Shown here: positions 48,135 through 58,555 of the stretch, piece after piece
Position numbering within the stretch: the first letter of the stretch is position 1
How the letters are laid out: every line of letters begins with the position of its first letter
Assembly (NCBI GenBank): GCA_013400155.1
Contig: VXBM01000273.1
Coordinates: forward strand, 545,524 to 609,523
Origin: Helopsaltes ochotensis
Lineage: Eukaryota; Chordata; Aves; Passeriformes; Locustellidae
Reading direction: 5' to 3'
Length of the DNA stretch: 64,000 nucleotides
Notes under the pieces: generated by a model
Database searches by the model: none
What the model was told of the DNA's origin: nothing
What the model saw: the letters and a program-made list of their open reading frames with translations, nothing else
Made by a program: the position numbers and the translations under genes

Positions 48135-50763
48135 ACCAATTAGATTATAAGACTGCACTTGGAGTCAAAATGCTCAAAGCAGAAAAGAAGATGAATTTAT
48201 ATTTTCACCAGGAGAAAGCCACATCCTATTTGTTGTGTTATTCCGATGCATGTGCTAATACATTTAGGTTTTTTGTATTTTTTTTTCACATATTTCCTTT
48301 CATTATATAGCAGTTGGACTACAAATATAGCTCTTATTAAGATACAGTTTCCAAGTACAAAGAATCAGAGGAAGACATGCTTTTTGTTATCCTGGTGGAA
48401 ATTGGGAGCACTTCCAGTGGTACCATTGGGATTACAGTATTGTAAAAACGAGACAGAATTACATTCCTAATCTTCCTTCCTACCATGGCTTAATATCCTT
48501 GTCTCCATGTCCAAATGCACTTTCATTTTTGAGCACTTCTAAGTCAAAGATCCATTGTCATGCTGGTAACTGTTGGGTAACACTGTCATGAAAATAACTG
48601 AATTAACTGGTTGGACTACAGTTCCTTATTTCATTATGTGACTGTGATATTGAGCCATGTCATTTCTCTTTCTCAGTGCATAACACCTAATAATTTACAC
48701 AGCAAATTCTTTCACTGTGAGGTACATTGTTTTAAGGTTTGAATGAAGGGAAGTAGTAAACCTAACAATTTTACTCACAATGATAAATAATTATTCAGTT
48801 TGATCACCTTCACCTCTAACAAGTGCATCCCTTTGCACCTGCATGAAATGTGATTTTCAAATCCAAATTTAGTATACGTTTAACACATGCTACTACTACT
48901 ATAGTTGTTTATGATTCTGTTTTTGATCTCATTAAGCAGACCTTTGGCCATGTCAGTTCTGCACATCTCAGGTATCGTTTATAGGATCTCATTGCATCTT
49001 CCAGTACGAAAGAACCCCTCTCTTGCATTTAGCTTTAGAAATACTTTTATTCAGGACAATTTTTTTTACAAAAGTTCTCAAAGTTGATCTCACATACTCC
49101 ACTGATTCCAGATGTCAGGAGATGTGCTTGTCAGCACATCTACCTGCTATCACATTTCTGACCTGGGTAGATACCTCTCACTCATTCTCAGCTCTTCTCT
49201 TATGTATTCCCTCCATCCATCTGAATTCAATCCTGTAGCTTAATGAGTTTTACAGAAATTTTCTTCATTTTTATCTTACAGGCAGAAAGAATATTCATGT
49301 CATTTTGCTTGAAATTCACACTACCTAAATGATTTTTTTTTAAAGTTGCATTTCCTGCAGCAGAAATGAGAGCAGAGTCAGTTGGCCCAGAGAAACTCCA
49401 GGACACCCACAGCTGGATAAATTCCTGCTGTTCACTTCTGTCTTGCCTGTAGGCATTTTTTAACAGTTTTCAGTTCATGTGCACTTTTACCTCTTGTTTA
49501 ATTTTAATTCGTCTTACAACATAATAATACCTTTGGGAGTTTTAGTGCTGCAGTAAGAGCATACATAAATTCTGTGTATACATGTACATATGTGTGTGTA
49601 ACACACACAAAAACTGAGCAGTGCCTCCTCTGTAGTAGTTCTAGCTTGGTTAAGCTTTAAAAAAAATAATATGGTCACTTGCATAAACATTGATTAGGCT
49701 TTATAAAAAGGGTGTTTAAACTTGAGCAGAGTTGAAACTAAGTGACTAGAGAAGTGAGCAGAAGCTGCTGCAAGCAATATACCAAGAGGGAGTCTTTACC
49801 CCAAGGAGAAGAAGGGGAATTTGTTGAGCACCTGGAAGCAGGAATCAAAAAAATAAGTCTTCAGAGTTTTACTCAGCTTTTGAATTTTCCTGTCATCCTG
49901 CCCTCTCTCTCTTGTCACACAAATTCTTCCCTTCTTTGGCAACCATATAGAACTGGACCTGCAGCAGCTACAGGTGCCAGACTCCATGTCCTCTTTTTGA
50001 AGACAATATTTTCAGGCTGCAAATAACCAGGATCAAGGAAAACAGGCACTTCTCCTAAGAAAATGTTTGATTTGGTTGACCACGAAGATTCTGTGTGATA
50101 AATACCTGGATCACAGCAGCTCTGGGAGAAGTGGGAGGGACAACTGCTGGGCAGTGGGAGGATGCCAGGAGATATGCTTGTGCTGGAGGGACACAGGAGA
50201 GTTTTTAAATTATAAAGAATGTAGTTTATTATACTTAGAATGAGGGGTGGAGTTAGGTTAAAAGAGACTAAAGAAAAATCTACTTAGAGAAGGAATGAGA
50301 GGGGGGAAGGAAACAAACTATTACTGAAAAGTAGAGGCAACTCATAGCAAAAATTTGTAAACTGCTGATAAGAAACCTAGTGAGAACTGTGTGTCCCCTA
50401 CAGAACTGTGAGATGTGCCTTAGTTTAGAGATTATATTGTATTGAACTCTACTGTACCCTGTGGAAATCACACCCTCACCCAAAACTGTTTTGAAAATGT
50501 TTCCGTTTTGATTATTTCACCTAAACACAAACAGGTAAAGGGCTTAATAAAGTTTAAAGTATTTTACCAACTCTGCTTTTTGTATAGGTAACTTATTCCT
50601 AATATTTGTTGGGTATATTTTTTTGTACCATCCTAGACAAGAGTCAAAAAGATAGGGAAATATGTTCCAAAACTGGAATTTTAACACATTTACAGCAAAA
50701 TCACACAAGGTTCAAAAAATGTCCTTTAATGACATGACACTGTTCTGTGGGGGTTTTTTCAAT
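48135..50763. other. non-coding stretch
   Basis: No gene is recognised. A good acceptor (TTCATTTTTATCTTACAG) ends at about 49281, with one frame open for 16 codons after it, but no donor or exon can be argued. A TG/CA hairpin lies at 49591-49609. Overlapping frames at 49742-50026 have no domain. Confidence 0.55.
49591..49609. repeat. TG/CA dinucleotide hairpin
   Basis: TGTGTGTGTAACACACACA: TG repeats are followed by AC repeats, giving a self-complementary short microsatellite next to the palindrome TACATGTA at about 49579-49586. Confidence 0.8.
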
Positions 50764-51193
50764 ATCTTTGTCCTAGTTCCAGCCAGAACAGGGTTAATAT
50801 TTTGCAGCAGCCAGGAGGGGCATGGCCAGGAAAAGGAGGTTATCCCATACCACCTCACATCATTGCCAGGGGTTTGGGGAAAGGAATCTCATTTCCAGAA
50901 GGAAGGGAAGGGCTTGTAGGTGGCTTGCAGGGCGGTGTGGCTGCAAGTCAGGTCACAAGCTCCTCAGTGAGCATATTTGCATGTGAATCACTGTCTTGTT
51001 TGTACACTCTTATTATTAATATTGCTGCTACTGTTCATTTTCTTATCTCATTGCCATTCCCAGTAAATTATTCTTATCTCATCATATGATCTTTTCCTTT
51101 TGTGCCTCCACTTGGACAGGGGAGAGGAAGGCACAGGTGGATTTAGTGGCAGTACCAAATTGGAGAACACCCTCCCTTAACGACGACAATCTT
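50764..51193 (+). mobile_element. solo LTR of an ERVL-type endogenous retrovirus with intact target duplications
   Basis: The LTR proper is 50769-51188 (420 bp). It starts TGTCCTAGTT and ends AACGACGACA, imperfect terminal inverted repeats (8 of 10), with the TG...CA ends of retroviral LTRs. The same 5 bp, ATCTT, stand directly before (50764-50768) and after (51189-51193), a perfect target-site duplication. Internal motifs (CCAGAACAGGGTTAATATT, TATTTGCATGTGAATCACTG, ACTCTTATTATTAATATTGC, CCCAGTAAATTATTCTTATC) follow the widespread bird ERVL LTR family as I recall it. The AGTAAA at about 51061 may be a variant poly(A) signal. No gag, pol or env lies next to it, so the provirus was lost by LTR-LTR recombination. 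Confidence 0.92.
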
Positions 51194-54059
51194 TTACAAA
51201 GTCTCCAGTTTATAAAGTAGTCAAACAAGTATTGTTTGGCCTAGATTTCCAATTGTATGACATAGATAATTTCAGCAATAAAAAATATTATAAAGACTAT
51301 ATAACAGATTCTCAGCTGGTGGAAATTAGCATAGCTCTTCTTAAGTTACATGAATTAACAATCAAATGGAAGAAGTTATAGTACAAACATTTTGTAATCT
51401 TGACTTTTTTGTACATATCAAAATGTTTAGTTTAAAGTTTTGGGTGTTTTTTTTTTATTTTTTTTACTTTCCAATACACTTTCAAAATCTGAACTTTAAA
51501 AGATCTCTGCATCCTATATGGCACAGTATTGTCTGTTACATATTGTGTATAGCTACATTTAAAGCTTGTCTTAGATATACAAAATTGCAAGGAGATACTT
51601 ATTTTAAACTACTGAGAGCATCCTGTAAACTGAAATAATATTTATTTATAAAGTTAGACCTATAAATTTCAAAGACTTATATATGTATGTCTCCAGAAGT
51701 ACTGATGTGAAAAAGCATTGTAGATTCTGTAAGTTTCAGCTTTTTCTTCAGAATCCTGAAAAAATAACAGCTTCACTGGTTGATTTTGAGACACTGCTGC
51801 CATATGACTTAGGCCCAAAAATGTTAGGCTTTGGTACCTGAGCTGGAAAAGTCTCCCCAGATCCATAATAAACATCCCATATATCATGAGCTTACATTTT
51901 CCTTTATTTTCCTAATAAATTGACAATTTATATTTTTTGGTATCTTGAGTTATGAAGCCTCTAAAAAAAGCTGCTATGGCTCAGATGGAGATAAACTACA
52001 GAAAGTGACTTCACGTTGCATGGTCAGGGAGGTTGATCAGACTTCGTTATCGCTGACAAGACGTGGAGTGGTTCTGACTCTGACTCCATTATACCTCTCT
52101 GGAACAAAATGGTCCAAGGCAACTCTGTACTTACCAAGGGTTTCCAAAAATCTTTAGGACAGCAGTAATCTGACACCTTATTAAAAAGTGAGCTGTGCTA
52201 GTTGCTTACATGCAAACAGATGAACAGCTGTGAAAAATGTAGAACAAAAAACAGTGTAGAATATTTTCTTTAATACAAAAAAGCAAAATTGACTACCTAG
52301 ACAATCTTCAAAATAGGCAGAATTACACTTTAATGCTTTATGCCTATCCCTCTTTCCTAAATGTTTGACTATAATCCAAACAAATTCAATCCTTCTAATG
52401 CATTTCTATATTTTTTACAATGGACACTAAGGCAGCATTAGGAACTTATCTCTGTTTGCCCTTTACCTTGATGGTGACATGTTTGCAAACCAGACGATAT
52501 TCTATGTCAGAAATATCAAGATTTCCCATAAACTGAATTCAGTAATCCCCATGTACTTTTAGCTTCCTGACTCTTTTTTACTGTCTGCATTTCAATAAGG
52601 AGTCCCTACTATCTGCTCATCACTTCTAATTACTTTTATTTTAGTCTGTGTTCCTGGTTTCTGGGCCAAGAACTTTAAAGAACTATGATGTACTCTGACG
52701 AAGCATTTAATCAGGGCTGAGTAATCCAACAAAAAGCTTTTCAGGGCAGGGTGGAATATGGGAGGAACCATATTGTCTGCCCAATTATTATGTTTCCTGT
52801 TGTCAGCCCTGAAAGAGCTCCTGCAGGAACCAGAAGACCTGCCCATTGCTTGATGGGAAGAGTTCCCGGGTAAGCAGCAGCCTTGTGAAAAGGGAGTGGT
52901 GGCAGAAGACAACATAAAATCAGTGAAGTAGGGAAGAAACAGTAGTAGGGAAGCACACACACTTTCCAACTCCTGAAGCTTTTGTCATCGGAGTGCAAAA
53001 CTCTCTAGAAATATTTGTGGCTGTGGGTGAGGGGCAGAGGAAACTTAACCATTAATTCCTAAGAAGTGTTATCAGATGCATCAGGGTTTGGCTGTAAATT
53101 TGACTACATTGCTGTGGTGCACAGAGAAATGAGTGAAGAAATATCTGATTAAAGTGTACATTGCTGCTCAGGCAACTGAATGTTGCCATAGCAATTGAGA
53201 TGAAATGTGCAAAGAAGTGAGATAATTAAATCTAACCCCTTTAGTAGTTTTGATAGTCAATGCACTGCCAATAGGAAAAGTTATCTACAGTGTTAAAGAT
53301 AAAACATGCTCCTTGTGGAAGTTCTCCTTGCTGGTATTTTGTTGCTCTCTTTTTAAATTCTTTGCTTCAGGTACCTAATTTGAATGTTCTCTTTAATAAT
53401 CAAATACAGTTTTGACCTTGGTCAAAAGCCTAGGACTCTTGCTGACTTATTGTATTGTGGGAAGCATGTACACAGCAAATCCAGAAAGTTTTATTCACCC
53501 TTCCTCCGTGTGCAGTACAGTAAAGCCCAGGCTGCCACCTCAAAGCTTACAGTTCAATAATATCTAGAACGTGCTGCCCTCTTCAGGAGCCCGTGATCAG
53601 AAATGGGCAGTTTTGTTTAACGCTCCAGAAACTGGAGTGAGCAAACAGGAACTACAGGGTTGGTTTGTTATTAGTTTTTTTTTTTCTTTTTGATATTTGT
53701 AATGCCAGTACCAGAGGCACTGAAAACAGTTATAACCTAAATAGACAAATCTGATCTTTCAGAAAGGAGATCAAAGACATGTTAGCATTTCTTTAAAATT
53801 GAGAGCTGGGTGATCATACACATACCCAGACAGTTATTTATTTCAGCCAGTGAAAACCAGTGAAAACAAAATCCAGGAGAAGCCTTGACTTCTCACTCAC
53901 TCACTTCTAAACTAATAATTCTGTATTCTGTATACCAGCAACATGTTAATCAAAATTATTTGTGTGCAAAGACATACATTAGCCATCAAACCAAGCTTAC
54001 TTTCAACCGCTCTGCTCATCTGAAACCAACTAAGTACTTAAATTGTGATTTAGTAGAAC
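51194..54059. other. non-coding stretch
   Basis: No gene is recognised. Minus-strand frames at 52592-52998 (125 and 85 codons) overlap in different frames and have no domain. A 10-bp direct repeat (CCAGTGAAAA, twice) occurs at about 53848-53867. Confidence 0.6.
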
Positions 54060-54160
54060 ATTAAAGCATATACTTAACTCTAAGTACAAACATTGCAGCA
54101 ATGTCTTCAGGAGGACACTCATGTGAAAGTATTGAACAACTCGTGTATCAGCCTGGTGGA
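54060..54160. repeat. ancient palindromic amniote repeat relic (second copy)
   Basis: ATTAAAGCATATACTTAACTC, TAAGTACAAACATTGCAGC, then TGTCTTCAGGAGGACACTC, ATGTGAAAGTATTGAAC matches AAGCATGTGCTTAACTTTAAGCACATGAGTAG ... GACTTCAATGGGACTACTCACATGCTTAAAGTTAAGC, the same family as the copy at 30351-30458. The following GTATCAGCCTGGTGG fits the GAATCAGGGC end. Just downstream, TTTTGAAGTCAATGAAAGC (about 54297-54316) may be a further relic. Confidence 0.55.
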
Positions 54161-55156
54161 TTGCATACCTGGCTGATAGGTGGGGACAGGCCCATAATTT
54201 TCAGTTCATATCTTGCAACACTGTAAGTCACATTCTCGAATCTTAATAATTAAGCAGGTAAGAACTAGAGACAAAATCTTTTGTGAATATAATTCCTTTT
54301 GAAGTCAATGAAAGCTTTTGTTCATTTATGAAGTAGTGACATTTTACTGGTTTACAAATAGTTTGGGGGGGGAAAAAAAATCACAGCTTTGTGGCAAGGG
54401 CACTCAAAAGCTTTGTGGAGGAAAGGGAACTATTACTTTGCTGAAATTAAGGGATTTTTTTTTAGTAAGAGTCCCGGACAGGCAGTTGATAAATGTGTAC
54501 CTCACTCAAACAGCATGTTGGCAAACTGAGAGGGCTGAGGAGCACAGATCTCTGGGAAGCACACAGAAGCCAGTGCTTTGTGGGAACTCGGCTCCGCCGG
54601 AACAGATGTTCAAAGGATTCGTTTGGAGCCTACGTGAAATACTGTTTGTTTGGCTGAGAGAGATCCTGTTTCCCTGTGTTTTGTGAAGGGAGCAAAAGAA
54701 ATATCCCCTGCTACATCTGACGTGAGGCGCTTTTCAGTAGGTGTAGCCCATGGAGAATGGAGCAAAAGCGGCATTTTACACCCCCTCTGTAGATGCTGAG
54801 ATTCAAGGCTGCTGCAGGCCAATGAATCCTCAAGTGAAATAGAGCAGCCCTCAGGGACTGTTCTAATTTACACGAGCTTTAGCCAGGCTCCCTATTTCTT
54901 GTGCTGCATGCAACCAGATTAAGTCTGAATTTCTGCAGCACTGCACACCCTGGAAACTCCCTTTTTGCCCAAGGTAAACTCCTTGAATGGAAATAACTTC
55001 TTTACTGTACTGTGGAATTCTTCTCTGTCTGGAGCCTCCCATACCTTTAAATACCTGCAGTGGTGCATGGGGTCATGGTGAGAACCTGGAATTGATCTGT
55101 CACTTATTTGAGTTTTTACTTTTTCTCTTTAAAGGTAGTAGTCCTATCTGGATCTC

Positions 55157-55159
<3 letters not shown>
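54161..55159. other. non-coding stretch with a GC-richer core
   Basis: Positions 54480-54960 are GC-richer than the flanks, with a few CpG (GGCTCCGCCGG). The 122-codon frame at 54318-54686 has no domain. The unit GGAGCAAAAG occurs twice (about 54689 and 54759). It may be an unrecognised old repeat or conserved element. Confidence 0.5.
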
Positions 55160-55248
<89 letters not shown>

Positions 55249-55249
55249 N
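55160..55249. repeat. T89 homopolymer ending in an N
   Basis: From 55160 to 55248 every base is T (89 in a row), and 55249 is N, the only ambiguous base I noticed. A perfect homopolymer of this length that stops at an N suggests a sequencing or assembly limit, so its true length and the following bases are unsure. It might be the poly(A) tail of a minus-strand retroposed copy, but no such copy is recognised next to it. The poly-Phe and poly-Lys frames crossing it are not genes. Confidence 0.95.
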
Positions 55250-56337
55250 GTGACTACGTCTCTTGGCTCTAGTAACGTTTTCTCAACATAATATTTAATT
55301 AAATTCCTTAATTCTCTCCCTTGCATGTTTACTTAAAGATTTAATTTCCTCAAACAGTGAAAACAATTACGAATAATAAGTGGGTTGTAAGTGTTCTTCC
55401 TTCTTCGGCACAAAACTGTTTTACCTCAGAAAACTATATATGAGGCAGATTCTGTACCATTTCAACAGGAGTAAAGTTGTATTCTGTGTGAGAAATGATC
55501 ACAGAATTTAGCCTATTATCCTGAAAACTTTTTATTCTCAAAGTGCACAATTGGTATAGCACATGAAATCACAGAGAAGTCTCTGTGCAGCTCCTGAGTG
55601 AAAGTGATCACTCCCTCTCCGTTCAGCCTTTACTACGGGGAATGGTAGCAGTGATTCATTTCTTTCTAAAGAAAACAGAATAGCCATGATGTCAGGTGTA
55701 AAACAGACTGAAAGGGATCACAGAAAAGAAGGAAGTGAAGAGAGTTAACCAGTATCCATGCTTTCATTTTCACACCACGGTTAAAGCATGCTGATGAGGT
55801 GTGGGGTACTCAATACTTCCTCAGGACCCCAGTCTGACCATGAGAACTCATGAGCAATATTATTCTGAAGCAAAATGTAAAGGCTGATTAATTGTTTTGA
55901 TAGTAATGGATTTTTTTCAATACAAAATAAATTTCTCAATGAGTTAGGAAGAAAGCCTTTAACAAGTCATTGATAATTGTGTCTCTGATCATAACCCTTT
56001 ATGCTCATATTTTCTCCCACTCCATAGCAGAGTGACAGCAAGCCTGTGGTTTTATTTTTTAAAATACAGTCACAAGTTGGATGCCAAGATCCTATACCTG
56101 TATTTTGTGAACATTATGCAGATAAATTCCAGCTGGCATATGCACAATAACTTGTGCTTTTTTCTAATCCAGTACCTGCTAAGTACATGTAACACATATT
56201 TGGAACTGCATTAAACTATTGATCAATGATTTGAACATGTATTTTCATTTTTTGTTTTGATGCTGATGCACTCTTTGGCAGTTAGAATCCCTGCAGATAA
56301 GAATATAATAACTAATAACACTTTCTTTGCTTTCTAG
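55250..56337. other. non-coding stretch
   Basis: Contains the weak repeat relic at 55444-55520 and otherwise nothing recognisable. The last 30 bp form the splice-acceptor region of the exon candidate at 56338. Confidence 0.6.
55444..55520. repeat. possible ancient amniote repeat relic
   Basis: GGCAGATTCTGTACCATTTC, AACAGGAGTAAAGTTGTATTC and CACAGAATTTAGCC resemble the series GATTCTGATCTCAGTTACACTGGTGTAAATC ... CAGAATTTGGCCC of old CR1/L3-type repeats. The match is diverged. Confidence 0.4.
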
Positions 56338-56379
56338 GGTCCTTATGACAGAATGATGAATTCCATCTTTTCCAGAATG
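56338..56379 (+). CDS. candidate 42-nt internal coding exon of an unrecognised gene
   Basis: All four splicing signals are present. A branch-point-like ACTAATAAC (56311-56319) lies about 20 nt before the acceptor CTTTCTTTGCTTTCTAG (ending 56337). The donor is ATG|GTAAGC (GT at 56380-56381). The 42-nt segment between is a multiple of three. Two frames have stops; frame 0 is open and reads GPYDRMMNSIFSRM, so it would be a symmetric phase 0-0 exon adding 14 residues. Such short symmetric cassettes are typical of alternatively spliced neuronal genes. I do not recognise the protein. A chance arrangement cannot be excluded, and no neighbouring exon is certain; the nearest candidate is at 58515. Confidence 0.3.
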
Positions 56380-58514
56380 GTAAGCAAAAAGCTTTTTCTG
56401 TTTCTGATAACACAGAACAGAAGGCAAATTCTTGTAAGAAAGGATTCCCAAATTGCTTGAGAAATAACGGTACTGTACAATTTCATAATTATATGGCTTA
56501 TACAGCTGAAAATATTTGAATATTCAAATCCTGTAACCTACCTAGAAAAGATTTACAGAACATTATGTTAATTATTCAAAAGAAAATATGGGAGGATTTA
56601 ATATCCTTGTTAGAAATGCTGATGACCACAGAATGCTCAACTATTTTTTTAATAACAACTATATGCAAAGTATAAATTCCCTTAAACATAACTATCTCTC
56701 TTCTTTAGGCTGAAAAGGGGTGACTTTCATAGTGTGTTACTATTTGAACTCTATAAAATTGATCTTTATTTATGTTTCACTAGAGCTTTGCTGTATGTGT
56801 GAATTTAAAAATATGCAATCTACAAACACAGACATCACTTCTGCATGCTATCATTTTGTTTTAAAAAGATGGTTTCATCTTTCATTCTTTTTTTTTTTAA
56901 TGGCTGAAAATGGCAGTATTTATTTTGCCCCTTGATCATAGCATCTTTACAATCAAATAAAAAAAGAAAAATTCATCATACTGTATGCGCAAAGGTCATC
57001 CTAAAATAACACTTCTGAAGAAACGACTGAATCCTATGACTACATTGCTAAGGAGAAATGCTTTCCAACAGGTCTTGGGCATTCACTTTACAAAAAATAT
57101 CCTTTCTCACTACATAAAAATGTAGTCTGAAATCAACATAAAACCATCATGAAGTGAAACTACTGTGGAAGCTAAAGTGGAAAGAAATATTACTAGAAAA
57201 ATATCTCATTGGAGCACAAGTTTTGACTTAAAATGTGTTTCTTAGTGTTACACTTGAAAGATCTTCCATCTTATCCCAAAAAGAACTCAAGACTCTTAAA
57301 AAAAAAAAAAAAGGGAGATTATTCGCAAAATTCAATGCATCAGTGCTTAAAACAATGATTTGAGATATGTGGGACTGATTTTTTGTTATATCTGATAGAA
57401 GCAGTATTAAAATTGCCAGTGTTCAAGAAAGCCAATATCAAAACACAAGTTTTGTGATGACCTTTAAGAATTATTTCTGATCAGCATGGAGGGTTAGTTG
57501 TTCTTTGAAACTTTTTTCTATGAAAGTAAAACCTGCAGGTGAAGCTGTTTTGATGCACTTGGGTTTGACCTGTAGCTCTACCCCTCTGATAATAGCAGTG
57601 CTTTGTCAAGGTCTGTAATGCACTTTTACCTGCCTGCTAAGAGGGAAAGAATGGGGTATTTCAGAACAATCATGCCTGCAGATCCTTCAGGGGCATATCT
57701 GTGATTAAAGATAGGGAAAAGTCATGTTAAACTAGGGGTGGGGGAGACGTAAAAAAGAAAAATAAAAGAACAGTCCAAACAGGCATAAGAACTACATTTA
57801 ACCTCTTTCATCCACAAACATAAAAATGTTCAAGAAGAACTCGAGAGTAATTTTTATTCTAAAAGATTAACTATGTGACAGTTAAGTATGTTTGGGATTA
57901 AACCATCAAAGGGGCTGCCTCTTTTGTGTACATTTGCCTATTAGCAGTGGGCCTTGGCACAAGGACTGTACGTAGGCTGCAGCCACAGACACTTGCACTG
58001 CATACACCCTTCTCTGCAATGTTCCTTAGACAAAAATATTGTCAAAGGTAAGTGTTTACCAGCAGCTTTAGTCTACTTAAAACCATTTCAGCCTGAGGCT
58101 GATTTTGTGAAGAAGGCTTGGGGGAAGGGAAGAGAGACACAGCATTTTATTTTTGCATGAAAACAAATGTATTCTGCCAGTATCCTGATCTGAGGTAATT
58201 TTTACCTCTAAATATGCATGTTAATTGAAATTATGATTATTTTTATTTTGAGGCCAAATGTGTGATTTACACTACAAGTGAAGCAGATAGGACAAAAGCT
58301 TGGACTTCAAGGGTTATTTCAACAAAGACAGTAATAGATTATTTTGGGTATAATTAATTTTTATATATATAACCATGTATACCTCAATGAATTTTCTCTG
58401 ACCTGCTCAAGAGTCCAGGGTTTTACAGGGTTACTCTGTTGGTTATGGATTTCCTTTATGTAAATATTATTTCAAATATAAATGTATTTTCAAGTTGGGT
58501 ATCTTTTGTTTAAG
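56380..58514. other. non-coding stretch
   Basis: AT-rich with short A and T runs (56888-56898, 57298-57312). No gene or repeat family is recognised. Confidence 0.6.
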
Positions 58515-58555
58515 GAATGGGAAACAGCTTCATCACATTACTTCCTTTCAACATG
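58515..58555 (+). other. candidate 41-nt exon
   Basis: A pyrimidine-rich stretch TATCTTTTGTTTAAG ends at 58514 and a strong donor ATG|GTAAGG follows at 58556. The 41 nt between are open in all three frames. One frame starts with ATG and would encode MGNSFITLLPFNM, another EWETASSHYFLST. The acceptor is weaker than that of the 56338 candidate. Length is not a multiple of three, so it would shift phase if coding. Confidence 0.18.

Noticed and set aside
50065..50097. FDLVDHEDSV, similar to the reverse transcriptase motif A (FDTVDHEILL)
   Set aside because: A stop follows at once and neither flank gives further RT motifs; too short to call a LINE relic.
52592..52998. Minus-strand frames of 125 and 85 codons
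   Set aside because: They overlap in different frames, without domains or splice support.
54987..55326. Poly-Phe and poly-Lys frames
   Set aside because: Translation of the T89 homopolymer; the N shows the sequence is also uncertain.
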